Shown here piece by piece: positions 41,225 to 50,496 of a stretch of DNA of 64,000 nucleotides. This stretch comes from Sporomusa acidovorans. GTDB lineage: Bacteria > Bacillota > Negativicutes > Sporomusales > Sporomusaceae. A program made the position numbers and the translations under genes. Under the pieces are notes generated by a model. It saw nothing but the letters and a program-made list of their open reading frames with translations. It ran no database searches and was not told where the DNA came from. The stretch spans positions 62,001 to 126,000 of the forward strand of contig NZ_FNAM01000002.1 in the NCBI RefSeq assembly GCF_900101845.1. Direction: 5' to 3'. Position 1 is the stretch's first letter; each line of letters begins with the position of its first letter.

Positions 41225-42394
41225 TTACAATGAAATTTTTCCCATAATGACCGGCGCCCGGGCGCCGGTCACAGCCGGCAGATTATTGGCGTGGCCGCTG
41301 ATGGCCTCGTTGGCCAGCATGGCAAAGGCAACCGCCTCCTTGGCGTCACTGGAAAAGCCCAGTTCCTCTTGTGACAAAAGCGGGATGTCCGGCAGTTCAC
41401 GGCGCAGCAGGGTCAGCAGCGTCCGGTTGTGAACACCGCCACCGCTGACGATCACTTCATCAACATGGACCTGCGGCAGAATAAAGCGCCGGTAAGCATC
41501 AGCCATACTGCGGGCGGTAAAACAGGTAAGTGTCGCCAGGATATCGGCGGCCGCTACGCCCTGGGCAATATAGCGATTAACTAGTTCTGCCGTATAGGCG
41601 TCGCCGAATACTTCCCGTCCGGTCGTCTTGGGCGGGATGCAACTCAGATAGGGGTGTGCCATTAATTCGGCTAACATCGGCTTGTTTACGCCGCCCCGGC
41701 CGGCCCACTCCCCGCCCTTGTCATATTGTTGTTCGCCGTTCGTCAGCCGGTTTACGGCATAATCGATCATCATATTGCCGGGGCCGGTGTCAAAGGCAGT
41801 TACTGTCGCCGCCCCGCCGCCTGCCGGCAGCACCGTTACATTGGCAATGCCGCCAATATTTTGCAACAGGCGGGTTTTCAGCGGATGGCGGTACAACAGA
41901 TATTCCGTATACGGCACCAGCGGCGCGCCCTGGCCGCCGGCGGCAACATCCCGCACCCTGAAATCAGCCACCGTGACAACGCCGGTACGCTCGGCAATAA
42001 CGGCCGCCTCACCGATCTGGAACGTACTTTTCCCCGGCTGATGCCAAATCGTCTGTCCGTGCGAGCCGATCAGATCAAGCTCAGCCGGGGTTATACCGGA
42101 ATCTTTACATATTTCGGCCACAGCTTCGGCAAATAGTTCTCCCAAAACAAAGTTCAGCGAACAAATTATTGCCGCATTGGAGGCGGCCGGCCGGCAGGCT
42201 TCCCGTATAGAGCGGCGGACTGCCGGTTCATAGCCCACTGTCTTAAACGCGATCTGTTTGATTTGCGAATGTACCCCGCTGCCTGTAATCCTGACTAAGG
42301 CCACATCAATCCCGTTAAGGGAAGTTCCTGACATGAGCCCGGCTACCAGCCGCTCCCGTTTTTCGGCCACTTGCAACAAGCGCTGCATCTTCAC
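41225..42394 (-). CDS. anmK: Anhydro-N-acetylmuramic acid kinase
   Basis: A 389-residue kinase with the AnmK signatures GLMSGTSLNGIDVAL (Asn where Asp is common), GSHGQTIWHQP, GGQGAPLVPYTEYLL, NIGGIANVTVL and DTGPGNMMID, the last holding the catalytic Asp. It opens the 1,6-anhydro ring and phosphorylates to MurNAc-6-phosphate, the substrate of MurQ encoded upstream. Its start overlaps the deacetylase stop by 4 bases. Confidence 0.92.
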   Translation of the reverse strand: MKMQRLLQVAEKRERLVAGLMSGTSLNGIDVALVRITGSGVHSQIKQIAFKTVGYEPAVRRSIREACRPAASNAAIICSLNFVLGELFAEAVAEICKDSGITPAELDLIGSHGQTIWHQPGKSTFQIGEAAVIAERTGVVTVADFRVRDVAAGGQGAPLVPYTEYLLYRHPLKTRLLQNIGGIANVTVLPAGGGAATVTAFDTGPGNMMIDYAVNRLTNGEQQYDKGGEWAGRGGVNKPMLAELMAHPYLSCIPPKTTGREVFGDAYTAELVNRYIAQGVAAADILATLTCFTARSMADAYRRFILPQVHVDEVIVSGGGVHNRTLLTLLRRELPDIPLLSQEELGFSSDAKEAVAFAMLANEAISGHANNLPAVTGARAPVIMGKISL

Positions 42395-43146
42395 GCCTGC
42401 AAAGCGTCAAACCCCACCAGCCGGACGCCGCTGTTCGTTAGAAAAGCCCGAATTTCACGTGAGGTTAAAACCGTCAGTTCCTGTTCACGCCAATGGTTGT
42501 AGGAGCTAATCTCATAAAGCAGTTGATCCGGTTTAGCCGGGTGGCACATAATTTCCAGCGTTCCCGTCGGGTGGCTGTGGATAATGTGTTGCAGGTTATC
42601 GAGCGTTGTCCCCTGTTCATAAAAGTTCAGAGCAATCGCATCCGTGGTTGCCAGGCCGGCCTGGGTTATCTTTTGCCTCACGGCGTCATTGCCCTGGCGC
42701 AGCGGCACCTGCAATTGCTGCGCCAACTCGATTGCGATCTCGAGAATGCCTGGATATGTATGCGCATGATGATGGCTGTCAAGGTGAGTCAGTCCCAGTC
42801 CTGTTGCTAAAAATTTATCCACCTGGGCGCTCAGTTCGCGTTTCGCATCAGCCATGTTCATCAGCGGCACAGCTTCGGCAACCCGGCGCCGAAAACGTCC
42901 CTGCGCGTCAACCAGGCTGGGAACCTGATCAGCGGCGAGAAGCGGCCGGCCCATGGTAAGATTGAGATGAAGCCCCACCCGGGTGATGCCCTGCTGTTTG
43001 AGCTGCGCCAAGGCGTCTTCCGTAAAATCAGTATTCACCATCAAAGTCGTATCTGTAACGATGCCTGCGGTTAACGCCTGCATAATCCCCTTGCTGCAAC
43101 CGGGTGTCAGCCCCAGGTCGTCGGCATTGATAATCAAATTCAACAT
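42391..43146 (-). CDS. chbG: ChbG/YdjC-type carbohydrate deacetylase
   Basis: A 251-residue deacetylase with metal-ligand motifs NADDLGLTPG and HLDSHHHAH. ChbG removes an acetyl group from chitobiose-6-phosphate so that the GH4 enzyme can cleave it. The ATG at 43146 follows GAGGGG. It comes 20 bases after the GH4 gene, the same relative order as chbF-chbG in Escherichia coli. Confidence 0.82.
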   Translation of the reverse strand: MLNLIINADDLGLTPGCSKGIMQALTAGIVTDTTLMVNTDFTEDALAQLKQQGITRVGLHLNLTMGRPLLAADQVPSLVDAQGRFRRRVAEAVPLMNMADAKRELSAQVDKFLATGLGLTHLDSHHHAHTYPGILEIAIELAQQLQVPLRQGNDAVRQKITQAGLATTDAIALNFYEQGTTLDNLQHIIHSHPTGTLEIMCHPAKPDQLLYEISSYNHWREQELTVLTSREIRAFLTNSGVRLVGFDALQA

Positions 43147-43165
43147 AGCTATCCCCTCACTTAGG

Positions 43166-44479
43166 CTAATCCCTGAATTGCGGCAGATACACCGCATTGA
43201 TCTTCAGCAGGTCAGCCAACAGTTGTTTGGCAACCCCGACCGACGGTACCAGCGGGTGGTTGGCCAGCGCCTGCAGCGCCTTACCGCGGTCCCCCCGCAC
43301 GCCGGCCTCAACGGCCAAAATTTCATAGGCTTTAACATGCTGTACCAGTCCGGCAAGTTCCGGCGGCAGTTTCCCTACCGTTAACGGCAGAGCACCGTTT
43401 TTGCCAATCACACAATTAGTTTCAATCACACAGTCGTCCGGCAAATCGCTAATGGCTCCCCGGTTGGAGGTGTTTACCGTATGGATTTCCCGCTTATCAT
43501 TAAAAATAGCGCTGATTAAGGATACTGCCGCGTCCGAATAGTAGGCGCCGCCGCGTTTTTCGAGTTCGGCCGGTTTCTCCGCCAATTGAGGATCTTGATA
43601 CAATTGAAACAGCCTTTCCTCAACCTTCTTGACCACCTCAGCCCGCGTGCCGCCGCCGCCCGGCGCCGCGGCCGCCTGCTCTTCGGCAAGCATGTCATCG
43701 GTCATATAGTAATACCGGTGGTACGGACAGGGCAGCATGCCCAGTGATTTTAGAAAATCGCCGTCCCACTTAAGATTCGGGATATTTTTCATCGTAAGCG
43801 CCGCCCCGTCCAGCATTTTATCCAAAACCCCGGCGGTTACATCAATGCCTTTATGCCATACGGTGCGGCCCCATACCAGGTGGTTGAGCCCGGCAAAATC
43901 AATAAAAATATCGTGGGGATCGGCCTCCAGCAATTTGGCAATATTCATTTTCATATGGATCGGCACATTACATAAACCGATACATTTTATCCGGCTGTGC
44001 TTCAACACAGTTTCGGTAATCAGCCCTGCCGGATTGGTAAAGTTGATTAGCCAGGCATCAGGGCAGCACGCGGCCATGTCCCGGCAAATAGCCAAGATAA
44101 CCGGCATGGTGCGCAGCGCTTTGGCAAACCCGCCCGGCCCGGTAGTTTCCTGGCCAAGAACTCCGTATGGCAAAGGGAACCGTTCATCGCGGGCCCGGGC
44201 ATCCAGTCCGCCGACGCGGAATTGGGTCACCACAAAGTCGGCGCCGCTCAATGCTGCTTGGCGGTCAAAGGATATCGTGATCTCAGTCGCCAGCCCTGCT
44301 TTGTCCACCATTCGCCGGGCTAAGTCGGCGACAATTCTCACCTTTTTCTGCCCGTCGGGAATGTCAACAAGACAGATTTCCGCCGTCGGCAGTTCTGCCG
44401 CGCGCCGGATAAAACCGTCGATTAATTCCGGGGTATAACTGCTGCCGCCGCCGATAACTACTACTTTTAATCCTGGCAT
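43166..44479 (-). CDS. GH4 6-phospho-beta-glucosidase (ChbF/CelF type)
   Basis: A 437-residue family 4 glycosidase. It has an NAD-binding N-terminus VVVIGGGSSYTPELI and the Mn ligands Cys170 (GLCNVPIHM) and His200 (AGLNHLVW). GH4 enzymes use NAD and Mn and cleave 6-phosphorylated disaccharides. Its start overlaps the IIA stop by 13 bases. The likely substrate here is a phosphorylated, deacetylated amino-sugar disaccharide. Confidence 0.88.
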   Translation of the reverse strand: MPGLKVVVIGGGSSYTPELIDGFIRRAAELPTAEICLVDIPDGQKKVRIVADLARRMVDKAGLATEITISFDRQAALSGADFVVTQFRVGGLDARARDERFPLPYGVLGQETTGPGGFAKALRTMPVILAICRDMAACCPDAWLINFTNPAGLITETVLKHSRIKCIGLCNVPIHMKMNIAKLLEADPHDIFIDFAGLNHLVWGRTVWHKGIDVTAGVLDKMLDGAALTMKNIPNLKWDGDFLKSLGMLPCPYHRYYYMTDDMLAEEQAAAAPGGGGTRAEVVKKVEERLFQLYQDPQLAEKPAELEKRGGAYYSDAAVSLISAIFNDKREIHTVNTSNRGAISDLPDDCVIETNCVIGKNGALPLTVGKLPPELAGLVQHVKAYEILAVEAGVRGDRGKALQALANHPLVPSVGVAKQLLADLLKINAVYLPQFRD

Positions 44480-44808
44480 TGCGCCGCCTCCAATTTATTT
44501 GCAAGCTGTTTAATCGTCTTATGCATTTCAACCATATTCTCAATCAGATTCTTTTCTGATAATGCGGTCATCAGGTGGTCCTGAGCGTGAACAAACAGCA
44601 AGGTTATATCCACCTTATTGCCCTGGGCCTCCTGCTGAATCATATCGGCCTGCGCCCGGTGGGCGGCACCGACTTCTGCCTCCGCCTGCTGTAAATGCTC
44701 GGCCGCCTTGGCAAAATCCCCCGCCTGTGCGGCCCGCAGCGCATCATACGCTTCCGCCCGCGCGTTGCCGGCGTGTAAAATAATCGTAAAAATTACTTCT
44801 TCGGTCAT
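44467..44808 (-). CDS. PTS lactose/cellobiose-family IIA
   Basis: A 113-residue IIA of the Lac family, with the active-site region in VDITLLFVHAQDHLMTAL (phospho-His) and the N-terminal helix HAGNARAEAYDALRAA. It passes phosphate from HPr to IIB. Its start overlaps the IIC stop by 4 bases. Confidence 0.92.
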   Translation of the reverse strand: MTEEVIFTIILHAGNARAEAYDALRAAQAGDFAKAAEHLQQAEAEVGAAHRAQADMIQQEAQGNKVDITLLFVHAQDHLMTALSEKNLIENMVEMHKTIKQLANKLEAAQCQD

Positions 44809-46073
44809 TGCATCTCCTCCTCCAGGTCCCCGGCGGCTCCTTCGCGTATCAATTTGCGCTCATAGGCCTTAAGGAACGGATAATATATGATGGCGGTAAT
44901 GGCGATATTGACAAGTACCAGCACGATTGCCCGCCAGTCGCCGCCTGTTGCCAAATAGGCGCCGATCGGCGCCGGCAGTGTCCAGGGCACAAGGATATAA
45001 GGCTTACCTACCAACCCGATATCCATGGCAAAATAAGTAAGCAGCGCGATCAACACCGGACTCACGACAAACGGTACAAATAACAGCGGGTTCAACATCA
45101 CCGGCACGCCAAAGATGACTGGTTCATTAATATTACAGATTCCCGGCAGCAAGGTTGCCCGGCTCATACTTTTCAGATACGGCGCCTTCGAAAATAACAT
45201 GATCAGCACCAGGCCAAGAGTGGCTCCCGATCCGCCGATCCAGACAAACCATTGGAAAAAAGGCTCCGGCGCCATATTGGGTATCGGCTGACCGGCGGCC
45301 GCCGCCGCAATATTCTGGTCAAGCAGCACCAGCCAGACCGGCCGCGCGACACTGCCAACCACGGAATCACCGTGAATACCGGTAGCCCATAGCAAGGTTA
45401 TGATTAAAATGGGAACTAATATACCGGCCAGCGTATTGCCTGCCAGCACCAGCGGTTGGAATAACTGCAGCACAAAATGGTGAATATCAAAGCCCAGAAA
45501 ATCGCGGATTATCCAGACTGCCGGAATGATGATAGCCGCCGGGATAAGCGCCTCAAAGGATTTGGCGACAGAATCGGGCACTCCCTCCGGCATCCTGATG
45601 GTGATTTTTTTTGATTTGGCAAATCGCAGCACTTCGACGGCGAAAACCGCCATAATGATCGCGACAAACATGCTGCCGCCCCCCAGGTTCTCCAGCAAAA
45701 GCGCTTGTCCCTTATCCGGATAGTCCACAGGGACACTTGTCAGCACAAAGGCGGCCATCGCCAGCACACCGCCCGACACACCGTCCAATTTATACGATCT
45801 TGCCAAATAATAGCCGATGCTGTGGCAGGCATACAGCGCCATCAGCCCCATCGTCAGCCGGAACGGTATAAGAATCTGGCCGGCATAGGGTTTAACGGCA
45901 GCCGCCAGGGAAGGGACCGGGGGAAAAGCCAGGATCAAAAAGAAACTGCCGACAATAATTAATGGTATGGTTGAGATAATACCATCGCGCACGGCCCGCA
46001 GGTGCCGTTGCTCGGAGAGCGTTGTCATGAAGGGGATCAGGTATTTATCCAGCAGTCCAAACAATTTTTCCAT
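44805..46073 (-). CDS. PTS lactose/cellobiose-family IIC permease
   Basis: A 422-residue permease with about ten helices and typical Lac-family stretches such as GIISTIPLIIVGSFFLIL, GDSVVGSV, GGSGATLGLVL and CNINEPVIFGVPVMLNP. It imports and helps phosphorylate a disaccharide. By gene order and neighbours the substrate is probably chitobiose or a GlcNAc-MurNAc disaccharide; the sequence alone does not decide. Confidence 0.92.
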   Translation of the reverse strand: MEKLFGLLDKYLIPFMTTLSEQRHLRAVRDGIISTIPLIIVGSFFLILAFPPVPSLAAAVKPYAGQILIPFRLTMGLMALYACHSIGYYLARSYKLDGVSGGVLAMAAFVLTSVPVDYPDKGQALLLENLGGGSMFVAIIMAVFAVEVLRFAKSKKITIRMPEGVPDSVAKSFEALIPAAIIIPAVWIIRDFLGFDIHHFVLQLFQPLVLAGNTLAGILVPILIITLLWATGIHGDSVVGSVARPVWLVLLDQNIAAAAAGQPIPNMAPEPFFQWFVWIGGSGATLGLVLIMLFSKAPYLKSMSRATLLPGICNINEPVIFGVPVMLNPLLFVPFVVSPVLIALLTYFAMDIGLVGKPYILVPWTLPAPIGAYLATGGDWRAIVLVLVNIAITAIIYYPFLKAYERKLIREGAAGDLEEEMQ

Positions 46074-46086
46074 TTATTTCTCCTGT

Positions 46087-46392
46087 CTAACCCAATACCT
46101 TCTTGATATCAGCAAGAATAATCGCACCACCCAGCGGATTGTAACCCTGGGGTGTAACCGTTGTTACCGGGACATGGTAATCGGCGGCTGCCTCCTGGAA
46201 AAAGGCCAGCCGGTGACGTACCTGGGGCGCGACCAGCGCGATATCCCAGCCATTTTTTATTTCTTCGCCAAACTCACCGCTGCCTACCGACTTAACCGTA
46301 ACAGTAAGACCGACTTTAACGGCCTCCTTTTCGATGGCCTTAACAACAATCGCACTGGACATGCCGCCTGAACATACCAATAATATTTTCAT
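46087..46392 (-). CDS. PTS lactose/cellobiose-family IIB
   Basis: A 101-residue IIB with the phosphocysteine loop LLVCSGGMSSAIVV. The ATG at 46392 overlaps the murQ stop in ATGA. It precedes IIC by 13 bases. The B-C-A order matches chbBCA. Confidence 0.92.
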   Translation of the reverse strand: MKILLVCSGGMSSAIVVKAIEKEAVKVGLTVTVKSVGSGEFGEEIKNGWDIALVAPQVRHRLAFFQEAAADYHVPVTTVTPQGYNPLGGAIILADIKKVLG

Positions 46393-47309
46393 TCTGTTAT
46401 CTCCCTTTCCTGAATTGTGACCGCCTTGCGGATAAAGCCGCCGGCTGCCGTAAGATAGCGTGAAGCCTGCTCGGCAGTACACTGCCGCTTGATCATGACA
46501 ATGGCTGTTTTTGGGTTTTGCCCGGCCTGCACCAGCACCTCTCCCGCCTGCTCGCGGCTTACCCCTGTCACCTGGGCGACAATGCGTTTCGCCCTTTCAA
46601 TAAGTTTTGCATTTGTTGGCTGAACATCGACCATTAAATTGCCGTACACTTTGCCGAGACGAATCATGGTGGCCGTAGTCAGCATATTGAGTATTAACTT
46701 CTGAGCGGTTCCGGCCTTCATCCGGGTAGAACCGGTAATGACCTCCGGCCCTACCAGCGGGGTAATCGCCAGTTTAGCCGCTTTGGCCACTGCCGACCCC
46801 GGTGTACAACTGATGGCGACGGTAAAGGCACCAACTGTATTGGCATACTCCAAGCCGCCAATCACATAGGGCGTCCGGCCGCTGGCAGCAAGCCCCACAA
46901 CGACATCCCCGGCCGTCAGGCAGACTGTCCGTAATTGCTCAACAGCACCGTCATATTGATCTTCGGCCCCTTCTACCGCCGTTACCAAAGCCTGTTCACC
47001 CCCGGCAATCAAGCCGACTACCAGACCGGGTCGAACACCGAAAGTAGGCGGACACTCGGCGGCGTCCAGCACTCCCAGCCGCCCGCTGGTGCCTGCTCCC
47101 AGATAAATGAGCCGTCCGCCGGAGCGGATGGCTGTCGTTATGGTATCAACCGCCGCGGCAATATGAGGTATCTCTTGCTCCACCGCACCGGCAACCGTTT
47201 TGTCTTCTTGATTAATAACGGCAAGCAATTGGCTTGTGTCCAGTTGGTCAATATTCGTTGTTTGCGCGTTTACTGCTTCCGTCAACAGTCCGTCTATTTC
47301 CACCTGCAA
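46389..47309 (-). CDS. murQ: N-acetylmuramic acid 6-phosphate etherase
   Basis: A 306-residue SIS-domain lyase with the MurQ signatures LIYLGAGTSGRLGVLDAAECPPTF and GSTRMKAGTAQKLILN. It cleaves the lactyl ether of MurNAc-6-phosphate to give GlcNAc-6-phosphate. A TTG start at 47309 follows GGGAG and gives the normal family length; the frame extends to 47339 and overlaps the kinase stop. Confidence 0.93.
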   Translation of the reverse strand: MQVEIDGLLTEAVNAQTTNIDQLDTSQLLAVINQEDKTVAGAVEQEIPHIAAAVDTITTAIRSGGRLIYLGAGTSGRLGVLDAAECPPTFGVRPGLVVGLIAGGEQALVTAVEGAEDQYDGAVEQLRTVCLTAGDVVVGLAASGRTPYVIGGLEYANTVGAFTVAISCTPGSAVAKAAKLAITPLVGPEVITGSTRMKAGTAQKLILNMLTTATMIRLGKVYGNLMVDVQPTNAKLIERAKRIVAQVTGVSREQAGEVLVQAGQNPKTAIVMIKRQCTAEQASRYLTAAGGFIRKAVTIQEREITE

Positions 47310-47332
47310 TGTTATCGCTCCCAGCAAAAAAA

Positions 47333-48262
47333 TTAGCAACTGCCTGAAATTGAGTTAAGAGCAAACCGCACTGCCCCTGCCACCGGTTTAGTCTGGGGAA
47401 CGACAATGACTGCCTTCCCCGCTAATGCTGCTTCTACTTGGCGGCGAACCAGCGGTATGTTGCTGATAATCCCCCCATAAATACACACCGGAATGCTTCC
47501 TTGTTGATGAAACCCCCGCTTGATGACTGACTCCACCAAACAAGCAAGCTCATCTCCCGCCTGCCATAATATTTCCTGGGCCACTTCATCCTGTCTTTCG
47601 GCAGCCACGGCTACCAGTGGCGCCAGCGCTGCAATAGCCGCTTTGGTGATGGCAGGGGCATTGATATAGCCAATCATTTCATTCCAGCTAGCCAGGCCCC
47701 AATATTCCATAATCATTGGTAGTAATCCGGTAGTTTTATCACGGCCCTCGGCGGCACGAATCCCCCGCACCAATGCCTGCCGGCCAATGGCATAACCGCT
47801 GCCCTCGTCACTGGCAAGCTGCCCCCAGCCACCGGCCCGAAACACTTCGCCCTGGCGGTTAAGCCCATAGGCAATGGAACCGGTCCCGGCAATCAAAACA
47901 ATGCCTTCCGCCTTTCCTAAGCCTGCTACCATGGCAATTTTGGCGTCACTGTTGACTAAATAACGGCAGGATAGCCCGAGTTCAGAGAGCGCCTGGGTAA
48001 TGATTTGCTTGTCTTTTAGCCGGTCAGCGCCGGCCAAGCCCAGGCTGATGACTTGCAAATCATCTTTCCTTAACCGGCAGCTACCGGCAAGTTCATCGAC
48101 AATACCGGCAATAACTGCCTTAAAATTAGGCAGCCCGGTTGTATGGTAATTGCCTGATCCTTTTTCCGCCTGCCCTAAAATCCTGCCGGTGAGATCTGCC
48201 GCCCAGCCCACAGTCTTGGTGCCTCCACCATCTATACCAATCACCCATTGCATCAACATCAC
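47333..48262 (-). CDS. BadF/BadG-type N-acetylhexosamine kinase (MurK-like)
   Basis: A 309-residue ASKHA-fold kinase with IGIDGGGTKTVGWAADL, LGLAGADRLKD, LIAGTGSIAYGL and GGWGQLASDEGSGYAIG, matching the GlcNAc/MurNAc kinase group. Phosphorylated MurNAc is the MurQ substrate, so a MurNAc/GlcNAc kinase fits the cluster. Start choice is between 48262 and codons up to 9 bases inside. It is the first gene of the cluster. Confidence 0.82.
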   Translation of the reverse strand: MMLMQWVIGIDGGGTKTVGWAADLTGRILGQAEKGSGNYHTTGLPNFKAVIAGIVDELAGSCRLRKDDLQVISLGLAGADRLKDKQIITQALSELGLSCRYLVNSDAKIAMVAGLGKAEGIVLIAGTGSIAYGLNRQGEVFRAGGWGQLASDEGSGYAIGRQALVRGIRAAEGRDKTTGLLPMIMEYWGLASWNEMIGYINAPAITKAAIAALAPLVAVAAERQDEVAQEILWQAGDELACLVESVIKRGFHQQGSIPVCIYGGIISNIPLVRRQVEAALAGKAVIVVPQTKPVAGAVRFALNSISGSC

Positions 48263-48657
48263 CCAATATAACCGTTTACTTATTCAGCAATATTTGACAC
48301 AGGCAACCCCCTTTCCTTTTATTTTGTCCGGAAAAGTCCAGCCGGCCAGGTTGAAAATTTCTCCAGCACAGAATTTTACCGTCCAGACTTTCTCCCGCCC
48401 GGTTTATACATCAGACAGTAACCATTTACATAACAACTAACCCAGGTATCAGAATTCAAAATGCCTGACTGCTACCCCACCCGGGCCGCAGGTTGAAGAA
48501 TAAAAATCAATAAAGTTCCCAGCTCATTTGACAGTAGCTGGAAACTTTATTAGTTCAGCAAAAACCGTTTTTTCCCTAATAGGTACTCATTTATTTGGAC
48601 AGCGTATTGTTTTCCACATATAATAAATAATAGTATAACCATTTGGAAGGAGATCAT
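48263..48657. other. Divergent intergenic region with hairpin
   Basis: The 395 bases between the kinase gene (minus) and the RNase HI gene (plus) hold a hairpin with 15-base arms and one mismatch (48510-48524, 48536-48550). It has no obvious T run on either side. The rest shows no gene. The amino-sugar operon promoter must lie here, but no clear -10/-35 pair or regulator gene was recognised. Confidence 0.4.
48595..48624 (+). promoter_or_regulatory. Sigma-70 promoter of the RNase HI gene
   Basis: -35 TTGGAC (48595-48600) and -10 TATAAT (48619-48624) are separated by 18 bases. The coding start lies 34 bases past the -10. Confidence 0.65.
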
Positions 48658-49380
48658 ATGGCTAAACGTTTCTATGTTGTAAAAAACGGCCGGATTCCCG
48701 GAATTTACCGTTCATGGGATGAATGCAAACAACAGGTTGATGGCTACCCCGGCGCTGTTTATAAGGGCTTTGCCATCGAGAGTGAGGCTAAAGAATACCT
48801 GGCCGGCTCTGCGTTGCAAACCAAACCTTGCCTAGCCTCTAAATCAGGAAACTCAAAACCGTTGAAAACCGCCTTATTTCCGGATACGCCCCCGGAACCA
48901 ACCAATTATCCTGTTGACAGTATTATTGTTTATACAGACGGTTCCTGCCTGAAAAATCCCGGCGGGCCCGGCGGCTATGCCGCAATTATTCAGCAAGGTA
49001 AGTCGGTTAAGGAGCTTACCGGCTCGGAACCGTCAACAACCAACAACCGGATGGAAATGAAGGCCGCCATTACGGCGCTCTCTTATTTTGACCAGCCGGC
49101 CACGATCATTCTCCATACCGACAGCCAATATTTGCGCAGGGGCCTTGCCGACGGCTGGGTGGAAAAATGGAAGCGCAACGGCTGGATAACAAAAGCCGGC
49201 ACACCTGTCCTTAACAAAGAGCTATGGCAAGAGCTTGACCGGCTGAATTGTTTTCATAAAGTTATGTGGAAATGGGTGAAAGGGCACCATGGCAACCCGC
49301 TGAATGAGCGCTGTGATGAATTAGCGGTTGGCGCGGCAACGAACGAAGCCAAAAAAATTGGCTGGAAAGCGGGCAAATGA
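48658..49380 (+). CDS. rnhA: RNase HI with N-terminal hybrid-binding domain
   Basis: A 240-residue protein. The N-terminal RNase H1/viroplasmin domain reads FYVVKNGRIPGIYRSWDEC and AVYKGFA. The RNase H domain holds the catalytic residues in YTDGSCLKNPG, NNRMEMKA, LHTDSQYL and RCDELAV. It cleaves RNA in RNA-DNA hybrids. The ATG at 48658 follows GGAAGGAG. Confidence 0.93.
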   Translation: MAKRFYVVKNGRIPGIYRSWDECKQQVDGYPGAVYKGFAIESEAKEYLAGSALQTKPCLASKSGNSKPLKTALFPDTPPEPTNYPVDSIIVYTDGSCLKNPGGPGGYAAIIQQGKSVKELTGSEPSTTNNRMEMKAAITALSYFDQPATIILHTDSQYLRRGLADGWVEKWKRNGWITKAGTPVLNKELWQELDRLNCFHKVMWKWVKGHHGNPLNERCDELAVGAATNEAKKIGWKAGK

Positions 49381-49387
49381 GTATGAA

Positions 49388-49415
49388 AAAAGACTTGGTT
49401 TATGCCAAGTCTTTT
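49388..49415. terminator. Bidirectional terminator between rnhA and exbD
   Basis: Perfect 11-base arms AAAAGACTTGG/CCAAGTCTTTT (49388-49398, 49405-49415) lie between two convergent genes, with A and T runs in the flanks that serve both directions. Confidence 0.85.
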
Positions 49416-49450
49416 GGCTGCGCTGGCAAAAGCCGTCGGTGCCTTAGCCA

Positions 49451-49885
49451 TTATTTTGCCGTAGTTGCCTGTGCTGCAGGGCTGACGGCTACAGCAATCC
49501 TGGTAATTCCGCTTTGCCGGATGGCATCCATCAGTTCCACCACCTGTCCATGTTCCACACTGCGGTCAGCGTTGATAATTACCGCGGTTTGTTTGTCGCC
49601 CTTATGCTGCTTGACAAGCCGCAGGACTGCGTCCGCCGGACTGCCGACCAGCTCTTGGTCATAGAAAAGACTGCCGTCTTTCGTCAAAGTCAGGGTAATC
49701 ACCTGCTGCTGTTTGTCCTGGGTCCCGGTCGCGTGCGGCAGGTTTACCGGCAGATTGTACTGGTTGGTCATCGTTAAAGTCGCCATCATAAAGAATACCA
49801 GCAAAAAAAACATGGTATCAATCATGGGAATGATCTCAATGCGTGCTCTTTTCAGCGGCTTTCGCGGAAACTTCATGGCAGTCAC
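49451..49885 (-). CDS. exbD: ExbD/TolR family proton-channel subunit
   Basis: A 144-residue protein with one N-terminal helix carrying the proton-pathway Asp (IPMIDTMFFLLVFFM) and a periplasmic domain. With ExbB it powers TonB. The start overlaps the exbB stop by 4 bases. Confidence 0.9.
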   Translation of the reverse strand: MTAMKFPRKPLKRARIEIIPMIDTMFFLLVFFMMATLTMTNQYNLPVNLPHATGTQDKQQQVITLTLTKDGSLFYDQELVGSPADAVLRLVKQHKGDKQTAVIINADRSVEHGQVVELMDAIRQSGITRIAVAVSPAAQATTAK

Positions 49886-50475
49886 TCCTTCACCGGCGGC
49901 GTGGTAAGCGCAATTTCCAGCCGGGTGGCATAGTGTTCGATCTTTTCCGTTTCCCGCTCAATCCGGGCGAGAAAGTAATTATAGGGAATCAAGGCAATGA
50001 CCGCTACGGTAATGCCGGTGGCGGTAGCAATCAATGCTTCCGCCACCCCGCCGGTAACGGCGTGTGGCTGCCCTATCCCGGATACGGCCATGATTTGGAA
50101 GGAATTAATCATGCCGATAATGGTTCCCAGCAGCCCGAGCAGTGGTGATAAGGTAACAATGGTGTCCAACACCGGCAGACCACGCCGCATAGCAGACATC
50201 TCGGTGATTCCCGCCGCCTCCATCGCTTTTGCCGGATGGAGGCGGTTATTTATTCCAGCTGCTAACACTTTAATAAGCGGCAAAGAAGATTGTCCGGCAA
50301 TCGCTTGCGCTTCGTCCATGTGTTGCCCTTCAACCATCTTCAAGACTTTCTCAGCTAATGCCGTCGCCTGGATACGCCGAAAGAAAAAGAATCGTTCAAT
50401 AATAACAGTTATCGCTACTATCGAACAAATACCCAGGGGAAACATAATCCAGCCGCCTTTTAACAGTTCGTACAA
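49882..50475 (-). CDS. exbB: ExbB/TolQ/MotA family proton-channel protein
   Basis: A 197-residue protein with three helices and the family stretch LLGLLGTIIGMINSFQ and GVAEALIATATGITVAVIAL. It forms the proton channel that energises TonB. The tonB stop lies 21 bases upstream. Confidence 0.9.
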   Translation of the reverse strand: MYELLKGGWIMFPLGICSIVAITVIIERFFFFRRIQATALAEKVLKMVEGQHMDEAQAIAGQSSLPLIKVLAAGINNRLHPAKAMEAAGITEMSAMRRGLPVLDTIVTLSPLLGLLGTIIGMINSFQIMAVSGIGQPHAVTGGVAEALIATATGITVAVIALIPYNYFLARIERETEKIEHYATRLEIALTTPPVKE

Positions 50476-50496
50476 ACTCTATCAACTCTCTTTCCA

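Noticed and set aside
43737-44438. 233-codon open frame on the plus strand
   Set aside because: Antisense to the GH4 gene; low-complexity Ser/Pro-rich product with no recognisable domain.
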